From a virus: a stretch of DNA of 20,922 nucleotides. A program made the position numbers and the translations under genes. The stretch spans positions 1-20,922 of the IMG/VR virus record IMGVR_UViG_3300033141_004241; one strand, 5' to 3'. This document shows positions 6,284 to 12,309 of this stretch, piece by piece (within the stretch, counting starts at the first letter, position 1; each line of letters begins with the position of its first letter). Under the pieces are notes generated by a model that had not been told where the DNA came from, made no database searches, and saw nothing but the letters and a program-made list of their open reading frames with translations.

Positions 6284-6724
6284 CTATGCCCTGACCGAGT
6301 CCCGCCACATCGCCGGGAGCTTGGGTCTTTCCTTCTCAAGGGCCGGCCGCATGTACGGCCTGGCCCGAATGTTCACGCGCCGCTTCCGCCGGCGCCGCCG
6401 GAGGCCCTCGACCACGACCGACGCGCCGCCGTGCTCGAGGGCCTCGGGCGCGTTGCCGACCTTGCGGTTCAGCGGCATGGGGCCGATCACGACGGTCTCG
6501 CGCTGGAGGTCGTAGGCGAAGAAGATGAACTGCTTCAGAAGCCCCGTGTGTGAGCTGGGCGGCTGGCCCGGTTCCGAGGCGCGCTTCCGCGAGCGGATGC
6601 TCGACCGGGCCGCGGTGCGGACGTACGCCCCGAACTTCGACAAGACCCTGCGCGTGCCGCTGGAGACGGCCTTCTTCACCTTCGCCGTGTCGAAGAACAT
6701 CGACTTGGTCACCATGCCCACCAT
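6284..6724 (-). CDS. Putative HK97 gp10-like tail completion/minor tail protein, 146 aa
   Basis: Two in-frame starts exist, ATG 6724 and ATG 6715; the first has GGAAGG about ten bases upstream and is preferred. The N-terminal part is helical and basic (TAKVKKAVSSGTRRVLSKFG, then AYVRTAARSSIRSRKRASEP). It is followed by SHTGLLKQFIFFAYD, GPMPLNRKVGNAPEALEHGG and a very Arg-rich loop (about residues 110-118). The end is RARPYMRPALEKERPKLPAM. The order of a helix, a turn with HTG.L, a strand, EALEHGG and a C-terminal RPYMRPALEKE is that of HK97 gp10-type tail completion proteins, which cap the tail or join it to the head. It sits directly before the tail tube gene, as such proteins do. The Arg-rich loop is unusually long and basic. 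Confidence 0.7.
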   Translation of the reverse strand: MVGMVTKSMFFDTAKVKKAVSSGTRRVLSKFGAYVRTAARSSIRSRKRASEPGQPPSSHTGLLKQFIFFAYDLQRETVVIGPMPLNRKVGNAPEALEHGGASVVVEGLRRRRRKRRVNIRARPYMRPALEKERPKLPAMWRDSVRA

Positions 6725-6846
6725 GCCGTCATCACCTTCCGTATCAGCGTCAGAACGCCGGTGAACTGCCTCAACTCGGCTAGGTGCTCCTGGGACCCGT
6801 TCAAGGCCGTCACCACAGCGCCCGCGATGTCCGCAATCACGCTCAT
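6709..6846 (-). CDS. Short ORF of 45 aa, possible remnant of a neck protein
   Basis: ATG 6846 overlaps the preceding stop (ATGA, 6843-6846) and the ORF runs past the start of the gp10-like gene at 6724, ending at TGA 6709-6711. It encodes MSVIADIAGAVVTALNGSQE, then HLAELRQFTGVLTLIRKVM and TAWWAW. Its first 16 residues resemble the start of the 144 aa neck-type protein at 8667-9101 (VVVIAEAVKDALNAGSF), so it may be a truncated copy. The tight overlaps at both ends suggest that it is translated or links its neighbours by coupling. It could also be a chance ORF between them. Confidence 0.4.
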   Translation of the reverse strand: MSVIADIAGAVVTALNGSQEHLAELRQFTGVLTLIRKVMTAWWAW

Positions 6847-7538
6847 GCTTTGCCCAAAGACTCCTGTCCCCAGCCGACCATCGTCATGACGTTGGCCAGC
6901 GAGTCGTGGGGATTGAAGACCTCGTGCGCCGGCTCAGGGCCCTCTGCCCGCAGGGCCTCCAGCCACTCGGCGTAGGCGGGGCGCTGGGTGATGATCGCCT
7001 TCCCGATGACCCGCCTGTCGCAGTTCCGCCACAGCCACAGGTCGTCTTTCAGAGTTGCCCGGTCGTCGCCCTCGATGGGCAGAAGCTTCCCGCCGGCCCG
7101 GTGGAAGACGGAGTAGTGGCGCTTTCGGGCGTTCTTCTGGAGCCAGGCGATGGCCGCGCGGAAGTTGTCGTAGCCCTCGCGGACAACCACGAGCAGGTGA
7201 AACTCGGGGTCCTTCGCCAGAATCGCCTCCAGGCAGCGGATGATTGTTTCCGGCTCTTCCTTGTTGAACAGGCACCAGGAGCCGTGAACGTAGCCGCCGG
7301 CGGGCGGGTCGGGCACCTCGTACCGTCGCACCGCCCGGAACTCGGGCCTCAGGTCGATGTCGGGATTGGCCAGGCCGTCATTGGCGTCCGCCAGGGCCTT
7401 GTTCTTCCGCGTCACCGGCGGGTCGTCGAAGAAGTGGTAGCCGCACAGGAAGGGCTTGCCCGCCTGCCACAGCCTGTATTCCGGGCTGAACGGCTGAAAG
7501 GATGAGTGCAGCGCGATGTAACCGATCCTGGTTGCCAT
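6843..7538 (-). CDS. Unknown protein, 231 aa
   Basis: The ATG at 7538 directly abuts the TAG of the preceding gene (7539-7541). The protein begins MATRIGYIALHSSFQPFSPE, with aromatic-rich segments (YHFFDDPPVTRKNKAL, then WCLFNKEEPETIIRCL), and ends in a charged helical part (WLEALRAEGPEPAHEVFNPH). There is no signal peptide or membrane segment, and Trp, Phe and Tyr are frequent, so a cytoplasmic or virion soluble protein is likely. I do not recognise any domain or catalytic motif. It lies in the neck/tail module between two unknown genes and the gp10-like gene. A structural or accessory role follows from position only. It shows no lysozyme, amidase or peptidase signature that I can see, so I do not call it an endolysin. 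Confidence 0.6.
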   Translation of the reverse strand: MATRIGYIALHSSFQPFSPEYRLWQAGKPFLCGYHFFDDPPVTRKNKALADANDGLANPDIDLRPEFRAVRRYEVPDPPAGGYVHGSWCLFNKEEPETIIRCLEAILAKDPEFHLLVVVREGYDNFRAAIAWLQKNARKRHYSVFHRAGGKLLPIEGDDRATLKDDLWLWRNCDRRVIGKAIITQRPAYAEWLEALRAEGPEPAHEVFNPHDSLANVMTMVGWGQESLGKA

Positions 7539-8267
7539 CTACCTTGCTCCTGCCATGGCGATCCGGGGCATGAACCGCCGCCTGCGGTGTGAGGGCAGCC
7601 GGGGCGGATAGACCGTCGGGGTGGGTACTGAGCCGCTGCCTTGCTTGACGAAGGTGTACTCCGGCCGCTGGGGATAGACGTACAGGCCGTTCCAGCAACC
7701 GTAGATCAGCCCGTTGTCCACGAGCGTCATCGGGGCACGTAGGTACAGTTCCACCTTCCCGCCGAGGTTGAAGTACTTGCCGCTGCCGGGGGTGAAGACG
7801 GGGTTGGTGGTCTGCCAGACGATCTGCTGGAACCCCGGCGGGGTGCCCCCGATCTTCTCGGCCGTGGCGGCGTCGAAGAAGAAGCCGCGCTGGAACCGAC
7901 CGTCGGCAAGAGTCCCTGCATAGAGGAAAACGTCCTTGCAGGCGTCGGAGCCCAGGCGCAGGTCCAGGTCGGCGTAGCAGTACGTCACCTCCGGCTGGCA
8001 GAGAGGCCAGCCCACCTGGGTGGCCCCGCAGTCGACGTACCCGGCCTCGACCAGCATGGTCAAGTTGTCGCAACAGTCCACGCTGGGGCCGTTGGCGCAG
8101 GGCTGGGCAGCCCCGCCCTCGAAGATCACCGTTGCCCCCGGCAAGGCGCACTTAGCCCTGGTGGGGTAGTCGTCCACGTCCACGCCGGCATCGGCCCAAT
8201 TGGCGCCCTCCCAGTTGCCGTTGGTCCGGCCGTTCCAGCGCCAGGTTGTCGTGGTGTTGTTGGCCAT
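7539..8267 (-). CDS. Cys- and Trp-rich protein with beta-repeat-like N-terminus, 242 aa, unknown
   Basis: The N-terminus reads ANNTTTTWRWNGRTNGNW then EGANWADAGVDVDDY. This resembles the TW-x-G-x-x-G-x-W-x-x-x-x-NW start of secreted beta-helix or autotransporter-associated repeats, though here only once. The rest alternates beta-strand-like segments with Gly and Pro turns. It contains nine cysteines, including an adjacent Cys-Cys pair (VDCCDN), which is unusual for a phage virion protein. The C-terminus is basic (SHRRRRFMPRIAMAGAR). No signal peptide is evident. Its gene neighbourhood suggests a virion decoration, fibre or neck-associated protein, and the WNG/NW motif suggests a surface or fibre role; both are inferred. 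Its ribosome binding site lies inside a perfect hairpin (8276-8303), suggesting controlled translation. The next gene starts at the adjacent base. Confidence 0.6.
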   Translation of the reverse strand: MANNTTTTWRWNGRTNGNWEGANWADAGVDVDDYPTRAKCALPGATVIFEGGAAQPCANGPSVDCCDNLTMLVEAGYVDCGATQVGWPLCQPEVTYCYADLDLRLGSDACKDVFLYAGTLADGRFQRGFFFDAATAEKIGGTPPGFQQIVWQTTNPVFTPGSGKYFNLGGKVELYLRAPMTLVDNGLIYGCWNGLYVYPQRPEYTFVKQGSGSVPTPTVYPPRLPSHRRRRFMPRIAMAGAR

Positions 8268-8275
8268 GTCTGAGG

Positions 8276-8303
8276 CTCCGACCGCGATAAACTGCGGTCG
8301 GAG
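8276..8303 (-). promoter_or_regulatory. 10-bp perfect hairpin that buries the ribosome binding site of the 242 aa gene
   Basis: CTCCGACCGC (8276-8285) and GCGGTCGGAG (8294-8303) are perfect inverted arms around an 8-base loop. In the minus-strand mRNA the last four bases of the 3' arm are GGAG, eight bases before ATG 8267, so folding hides the Shine-Dalgarno sequence. There is no T-run after it, so it is not a standard terminator. A role in slowing translation or in mRNA stability is inferred. Confidence 0.65.
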
Positions 8304-8308
8304 TACTC

Positions 8309-8656
8309 CTATGCGAAGATGCGGTAGTTGACCTTCTCCCCATTGGCCCCGACCTTGACGTAGACCTTGCTGGCGTCGTCGATGGGCAGAAAGTAGCCCT
8401 CGAAGTTGCTCGGGGTCAGGGGCATCGTCTGTCCGGCTGAATCACCGACGAAGGCCGGCTTCGTGTTGGTGCCCAGGCCGGTGGCGGCGTCGATGGGCGA
8501 GCCGACCCAGACCATCCGGCAAGGAGTGGCCGTGGCCACGAGTTTCTCCGGCGTGGCCGCCGCGGCGACGGTCTTGGTGCCGCCGGCCAGGCCGGCACAG
8601 CTAATCGCCCCGGCCAGCTCATTCAGCGCGTTCCGTACGTCCTCGTTCCAGCCCAT
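8309..8656 (-). CDS. Putative small virion protein, 115 aa
   Basis: The gene starts at ATG 8656, with TAGGAG (the preceding stop plus SD) just upstream. The first 20 residues (MGWNEDVRNALNELAGAISC) form an amphipathic helix. The rest is beta-rich: TAVA-type Ala/Thr segments, then CRMVWVGSPIDAATGLGTNT, PSNFEGYFLPIDDASKVYVK and VGANGEKVNYRIFA. The last part resembles strand-turn-strand motifs of phage structural proteins that carry 'IPIDDLSKIYV..GANGE.VNYRI'-like sequences, as I remember them. It is likely a minor head or neck protein, or a decoration protein, made in moderate amounts with the neighbouring structural genes. The family name is not known to me. The stop is followed at once by the hairpin at 8276-8303. 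Confidence 0.65.
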   Translation of the reverse strand: MGWNEDVRNALNELAGAISCAGLAGGTKTVAAAATPEKLVATATPCRMVWVGSPIDAATGLGTNTKPAFVGDSAGQTMPLTPSNFEGYFLPIDDASKVYVKVGANGEKVNYRIFA

Positions 8657-8666
8657 GGGGCAACTC

Positions 8667-9101
8667 CTATCCGATCAGCTTGAACAGCAGCGTCACGACG
8701 CCAACGAACACGCACGACTCCTCGAGGTGCTCGGCCGAGAACACGGGCACGTTCTCCGTTCGCGAGCAGATCGCGTCGACCTCGCCCGCCAGCCGCTTCC
8801 GCCGGAAGTGGGCGATGATCTCCTCGCAGAGGGCCACCAGCTCGTCCGCCTCGGCGTCGGCGTTCTCGGCGCTGAGCTTCTTCCGCACGGCCACGTCCAC
8901 GCCGTACTCGGTCGCGTCGCCCGAGCGGCTGGCGGCCTCGTCGGCGACGCTGCGGGGCACGACCGTCACCCGCAGCGTGGCCAGCTCCGTCAGCTCCCGG
9001 GCGGGCCGGTAGGTCCGGTCGGCCTCGAACGCCTGACTGAAGCTCCCGGCGTTCAGGGCGTCCTTCACCGCCTCGGCTATGACGACCACCTTCGCTGCCA
9101 C
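8667..9101 (-). CDS. Putative neck or tail terminator protein, 144 aa
   Basis: The start is taken as GTG 9101 because GAAGGAAG lies seven bases upstream and the preceding TAA (9103-9105) is one base away. A longer frame reaching ATG 9149 would overlap the upstream gene by 47 bases. The protein begins VAAKVVVIAEAVKDALNAGS and continues FSQAFEADRTYRPARELTEL then ATLRVTVVPRSVADE. Helix alpha-1, then a strand LRVTVVP, a polar loop, VDVAVRKKL and a long helix (ALCEEIIAHFRRKR) fit the alpha/beta fold of siphovirus tail terminator or head-completion proteins. Phages of this type commonly place it after the head-tail joining gene. I give the role as probable by fold pattern and position. The 45 aa ORF at 6709-6846 shares its N-terminal look. 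Confidence 0.6.
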   Translation of the reverse strand: MAAKVVVIAEAVKDALNAGSFSQAFEADRTYRPARELTELATLRVTVVPRSVADEAASRSGDATEYGVDVAVRKKLSAENADAEADELVALCEEIIAHFRRKRLAGEVDAICSRTENVPVFSAEHLEESCVFVGVVTLLFKLIG

Positions 9102-9102
9102 G

Positions 9103-9351
9103 TTAGTCTTCCTTCGATGCGATGCACGGCCGGCTGATGATCTTGTCATGCAGCGACCGGTTGAGTCTCAGGAGGTCCGCGATCATCCGCGTCTGTTCCT
9201 TGCTGGCCTCCGTGGACGCCGCGATGATCCGCGAGTTGTCCTCGAGGACGCGCAGCAGCCGCTTGATCAGCCACACGACGATCCCGAGTAGGACCGCCGA
9301 GAAGCCCAGGAAGCCGTACTGCACGACGGGTTGTGTGATGATCGAGTCCAT
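9103..9351 (-). CDS. Small single-pass membrane protein, 82 aa
   Basis: The ATG at 9351 is three bases after the preceding stop. Residues about 10-32 (QYGFLGFSAVLLGIVVWLIK) form one membrane segment, preceded by nine short polar residues. The rest is a charged amphipathic helix that may be a coiled coil (VLEDNSRIIAASTEASKEQT, then RMIADLLRLNRSL). The topology is N-out with a cytoplasmic tail, by the positive-inside rule. It lies within the head-tail joining genes. One-pass proteins of this size occur in phage lysis cassettes (holin or antiholin-type) and also as virion or superinfection-exclusion proteins. Since a two-segment holin-like gene occurs at 3733-3927, this could be a second holin or antiholin; that is speculation. 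Confidence 0.65.
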   Translation of the reverse strand: MDSIITQPVVQYGFLGFSAVLLGIVVWLIKRLLRVLEDNSRIIAASTEASKEQTRMIADLLRLNRSLHDKIISRPCIASKED

Positions 9352-9354
9352 GCC

Positions 9355-9738
9355 TCACGCGGGCTCCGTGGCGACGAGCTTCGTGTGAATCCGCAGCTCC
9401 ACGTGGCCGCTGTCGCACCAGCGCCAGTGCGGCTCGCCGCCGAGGCCGACCACCTCGTAGACCTTCACCTGGCCGGCGATGGCCTCCTTGATCAGGTCGC
9501 CGCGCTGGGGCTCGGCCGGGCCGGCCCCGAAGTCCAGGTCCGCCGCCAGCAGCAGGTAATCGCGGACGAACTGCTGCTGGAGCAGGCCGTGGCCGTCGTC
9601 GGCCAGGTAGCGGTCCTCGGCGGGCACGGCCGTCAGCGGCAGGGCGTCCGCGCCGCGGTGGTACGTCACCGGCACGCCCCGCGAGCCTTGTATCGCCTTG
9701 GCCATGGCGGCAACCGCGCTGTTGAAGCTCGCCGCCAT
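9355..9738 (-). CDS. Putative head-tail joining protein, 127 aa
   Basis: The ATG at 9738 is only four bases from the preceding stop (9742-9744), so translation is probably coupled. The protein starts with a helix (MAASFNSAVAAMAKAIQGSR), then VTYHRGADALPLTAVPAEDR, a possible DYLLLAADLDFG strand, EPQRGDLIKEAIAGQ, VKVYEVVGLGGEPHWRW and ELRIHTKLVATEPA. The order of a helix, a strand with TYHRG, a GD-I-turn, a YEV strand and a GEPHWRWCD..H segment is that of small head-tail joining or stopper proteins of the lambda gpFII/HK97 type, which bind the connector and let the tail attach. Its place, between the capsid genes and the tail genes, fits. The closest match that I recall is a stopper-like family found in related metagenomic phages. 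Confidence 0.65.
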   Translation of the reverse strand: MAASFNSAVAAMAKAIQGSRGVPVTYHRGADALPLTAVPAEDRYLADDGHGLLQQQFVRDYLLLAADLDFGAGPAEPQRGDLIKEAIAGQVKVYEVVGLGGEPHWRWCDSGHVELRIHTKLVATEPA

Positions 9739-9741
9739 GGG

Positions 9742-10149
9742 TCAGAACAGGGCCTTGAAGGTCATGCTGACGCCGGTGTTGTCGCCGCCGCCGGTCTCCA
9801 CCGTTGCCTTGACCCGCACGTACCGCTCCACGTTGGTGGGCAGCCGGAACCGCTCGTCCACGGCCGCGGCGCCCGCGCCGCCCGCTCCCGTCGAGACCAC
9901 CAGCCCGGCGTTGATGACCTTCGCCGAGCCGAAGGCCACGTCGTTGTCGGTCTCGACGGAGTAGGTGATGGTCTTGGTGTCCACCAGGTCGGGCGTCGCC
10001 GGGACGGTCAGCCCGAACTCCACGTCGGCCAGGAAGTCGCCGCGAGCGGTCCGGGCGCCGGTGTCGATGGGGTCGGTGGCCGCCGAGGCGCCCGCCGCCG
10101 GCAGGGCCTTGGTCTGGATGAAGGTTGCATCCTGAACGTTCATGGTCAT
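9742..10149 (-). CDS. Putative capsid decoration or cement protein, 135 aa
   Basis: The gene follows the major capsid gene by 19 bases and starts at ATG 10149 with AAGGAG eight bases upstream. It is small and beta-rich: ARGDFLADVEFGLTVPATPD, then TKTITYSVETDNDVAFGSAK, then RLPTNVERYVRVKATVETGG and TGVSMTFKALF. The terminal ERYVRVKATVETGGGDNTG and the TYSVETDNDVAFGS element resemble Bbp16-type capsid cement proteins known from BPP-1-like podoviruses, as I remember that family. These proteins bind the outside of the capsid lattice and stabilise it. The position just after the capsid gene supports a cement or decoration role. The beta-sandwich fold could also belong to another minor head protein. 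Confidence 0.6.
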   Translation of the reverse strand: MTMNVQDATFIQTKALPAAGASAATDPIDTGARTARGDFLADVEFGLTVPATPDLVDTKTITYSVETDNDVAFGSAKVINAGLVVSTGAGGAGAAAVDERFRLPTNVERYVRVKATVETGGGDNTGVSMTFKALF

Positions 10150-10168
10150 GGGTTCTTCTCCTTGACCG

Positions 10169-11083
10169 TCAGAGGGTCAGGGCCTCGGTGTCGACGATGG
10201 CGTCCGTGACCCGGATGGGCACGCCGAACGACTCGTCCGGGATCGGCGCGGGGGCGCCGGTGGCGTTGGTCGCCGTGCGGCTCTGCTGGAGCTGCCGCAG
10301 CGACCGGCGGGTCATGAACAGCACGTCCGGGCGCTTGCCGACGGGGAACTTGCTCAGCAGCGTCGAGATCAGGTCGTCGGTGAGGCCCTTGCCGCTGTCC
10401 TCGGTGAGCTTCTTGATCCGCCCGATGCTGTAGACGCTGGCCACCTGGAGGCCCGGCCGGGCCAGGATCTCCTGGCAGTAGGCCGTGAACGGGTTCCCGC
10501 TGCCGTCGGTGACGCGCTCCTCGGTGACATCCGAGAGGGCCAGGTCGCCGTCGTTGCCGTACACCCAGGTGACCTCGCGCGGGCCGAACCGCACCGCCCA
10601 GACGGACGAGCCGGTATTCGCCGTGGTCCCGCCGGCGTCCACGACCATGTTGGTCGAGTCGTAGGCGGCCAGCAGGCCGGGGAAGCCCTTCGCGTCCTTG
10701 CCGGTGCCGTAGTAGAACTGACTGGCCAGGGCCTGCATGGCCGCTTCCAGCATGGCCACGCCGTCCTCGGCGATGTACGCCTCGGCGCCGTCCTCGTAGC
10801 TGTCCGCGACGGCCTTGTCGCACTCCCACCGGGGGTTGAGGATGTAGCACTCCACCAGCCGGTTCTCGTAGGTGGGCTTGGTGGCCGCCACGCCCTCGTT
10901 GGCGTTGCGGAAGCCGACCGACGGGAGGGCCGTCCGCACCCGCGTCTTGTAGTGCACGCCGCGGATCGTCCGGGCGGCGCCGGCCGTCAGCTCCGGGTGG
11001 GCCTTGCTGGCCTCGTCGATGAGCCCGACGACCGCATCGGAGCCGTTGGCCGCGGCGATGTCGAGCAAAGTGGGCATTGCCAT
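10169..11083 (-). CDS. Major capsid protein, 304 aa
   Basis: The start is ATG 11083 (MAMPTLLDIAAANG), preceded by AAGGAG at eight bases. A longer open frame upstream overlaps the protease gene and is not used. The protein is of the usual size for an HK97-fold capsid protein. It has an N-terminal helical arm, then a segment with RTIRGVHYKTRVRTALPSVG, FRNANEG, ECYILNPRWECDKAVADSYE and a likely E-loop/spine-helix region, then SIGRIKKLTEDSGKGLTDDL, and PVGKRPDVLFMTRRSLRQLQ and DESFGVPIRVTDAIVDTEAL near the end. The pattern resembles the Bbp17/BcepB1A-like major capsid group, but the exact family is uncertain. It follows the protease/scaffold gene and precedes the cement-like gene, which is the standard head order. 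Copy number would be several hundred per virion. Confidence 0.8.
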   Translation of the reverse strand: MAMPTLLDIAAANGSDAVVGLIDEASKAHPELTAGAARTIRGVHYKTRVRTALPSVGFRNANEGVAATKPTYENRLVECYILNPRWECDKAVADSYEDGAEAYIAEDGVAMLEAAMQALASQFYYGTGKDAKGFPGLLAAYDSTNMVVDAGGTTANTGSSVWAVRFGPREVTWVYGNDGDLALSDVTEERVTDGSGNPFTAYCQEILARPGLQVASVYSIGRIKKLTEDSGKGLTDDLISTLLSKFPVGKRPDVLFMTRRSLRQLQQSRTATNATGAPAPIPDESFGVPIRVTDAIVDTEALTL

Positions 11084-11088
11084 GATGG

Positions 11089-11565
11089 TTACTCCTTGCT
11101 GTCTTGCCTGTTGGCGAACTTGATGCCGGCGGCGACGCGGGCGACGTTCTCGCCGACCTTGTGGCGGAGCTCGCCGAAGCGCTTCGCCTGCGGCGAGTCG
11201 TCCACGGCCGCGAAGTCTACCGGCTCTTCCTCCCCGCGCCCGGCCGCCAGCCGCTTGCGGAGGTCCTGGTTCTCGGCCCGGGCCTGGGCGAGCTGCTCTT
11301 CCAGGCCGGCCGCGTGAAGCTGCTGCGCCTCGGCGAAGGTCTTGCCCTCGGCGAACCACCGGCCGCCTGCGTCGCCGAAGGCGTCGATGAACCGCTTGCA
11401 CTCGGCCCGCGGCGTGGGCTCGTCCGCTTCGACGCCCTGTTCGGGCTCGGCGGGCGCTTCGTTGCCGTCGACGGCCTCGGGGGCCTCGGGCTCCGCCGCT
11501 TGGGGCTTGGGCTGCTCTTCCGCTTCAACGCCCTCTTGGGGCTCCGCGGGCTGTTCCTGACTCAT
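11089..11565 (-). CDS. Nested scaffold protein from an internal start, 158 aa
   Basis: An in-frame ATG at 11565 (codon 246 of the protease gene) has AAGGA seven bases upstream (AAGGAACCGGACATG). Its product begins MSQEQPAEPQEGVEAEEQPK, exactly where the acidic scaffold part begins. Such a nested start makes scaffold alone in excess over the protease, as lambda Nu3 inside gene C. The sequence shows the start and the ribosome binding site; use is inferred. The product has an acidic linker and then a coiled coil with a basic end (KVGENVARVAAGIKFANRQD), which would be the capsid-binding part. Confidence 0.6.
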   Translation of the reverse strand: MSQEQPAEPQEGVEAEEQPKPQAAEPEAPEAVDGNEAPAEPEQGVEADEPTPRAECKRFIDAFGDAGGRWFAEGKTFAEAQQLHAAGLEEQLAQARAENQDLRKRLAAGRGEEEPVDFAAVDDSPQAKRFGELRHKVGENVARVAAGIKFANRQDSKE

Positions 11566-12300
11566 GTCCGGTTCCTTTCCGTTGACTAAGGTGACGGGGA
11601 TGGTCCTGTCCTTCCCAGCCGCCGCGAACTCACTCGACGTGTTCATGTCCGCTCCGTACGGCACGACGGCCACGCCCCGCAGCGGCCACTCGCGGATGAT
11701 CACCCCCGGCCCCTCGAACTCGTATCCGTTCACCTCGGCCGACTGGCCCTTGTCGAGCTCCTCGACCTTGATCCCGTCGCCCCCGAAGTCGATGGACGCC
11801 TCCCACGGAACGCCGGCCCGGGCCTTGAAGACGATCTCGCTGGCCCGGTCGCTGTCCTTGTAGGGCACCAGCGCGCCGCTGCAGACCAGGTCGGGCACGC
11901 CGTCGGGGCCGGCCTGCCGGTCGAACTTGTTCAGGTAGCCGATCACCTCGGCGTAGTCGTGGCAGTAGTCGATGGGCAGGCGGGCCTTATGCAGGTGCAT
12001 GCCCGACAGGTCATGGACGACCCGACCCCAGTACCAGTGCTCGATGGGCTTGCCCGTCCGCGCAACCATCCGCACCGGGGCGGTCTTGGCGCCCTCCCCG
12101 TTGTCTCCGAACTCGAATTCGCCGATCCCGAACCGTAGCGCCGCGACGGGGACGTGCTTTGTCTTCTTCTCCCAAATGCGCTCGCAGACGGCGCGCCGCT
12201 GATCGGCATCGGGGTATTCCTCGACCATGACCTCATCGCCCATGCAGCGGCTGATCCAGTCATCGTGCTTCTCGTCCTTTCGTGGCGACGGCAATGGCAT
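11089..12300 (-). CDS. Head maturation protease with fused C-terminal scaffold, 403 aa
   Basis: The start is ATG 12300, with GGAG (part of TAGGAG) six bases upstream. Residues 1-45 carry a small charged domain (MPLPSPRKDEKHDDWISRCM, then DADQRRAVCERIWEKK) that is common at the N-terminus of such proteins. Residues about 50-225 are a beta-rich protease domain, with LPIDYCHDY around His114 and VPWEASIDFGGDG around Ser169; both fit the His/Ser active-site positions of Mu I-like prohead proteases. Residues about 250-300 are extremely acidic and Pro/Glu/Ala-rich, and 310-403 form a charged helical region with a coiled-coil look (AGLEEQLAQARAENQDLRKR). This is a scaffold-type tail. The protease cuts scaffold and capsid during head maturation. 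The fusion and the internal start are as in lambda C/Nu3. Confidence 0.8.
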   Translation of the reverse strand: MPLPSPRKDEKHDDWISRCMGDEVMVEEYPDADQRRAVCERIWEKKTKHVPVAALRFGIGEFEFGDNGEGAKTAPVRMVARTGKPIEHWYWGRVVHDLSGMHLHKARLPIDYCHDYAEVIGYLNKFDRQAGPDGVPDLVCSGALVPYKDSDRASEIVFKARAGVPWEASIDFGGDGIKVEELDKGQSAEVNGYEFEGPGVIIREWPLRGVAVVPYGADMNTSSEFAAAGKDRTIPVTLVNGKEPDMSQEQPAEPQEGVEAEEQPKPQAAEPEAPEAVDGNEAPAEPEQGVEADEPTPRAECKRFIDAFGDAGGRWFAEGKTFAEAQQLHAAGLEEQLAQARAENQDLRKRLAAGRGEEEPVDFAAVDDSPQAKRFGELRHKVGENVARVAAGIKFANRQDSKE

Positions 12301-12309
12301 GGCCTGCTC

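Noticed and set aside
6843-7538. 231 aa protein as the phage endolysin
   Set aside because: No lysozyme, amidase or peptidase active-site pattern is visible. Position between neck and tail genes does not suggest lysis.
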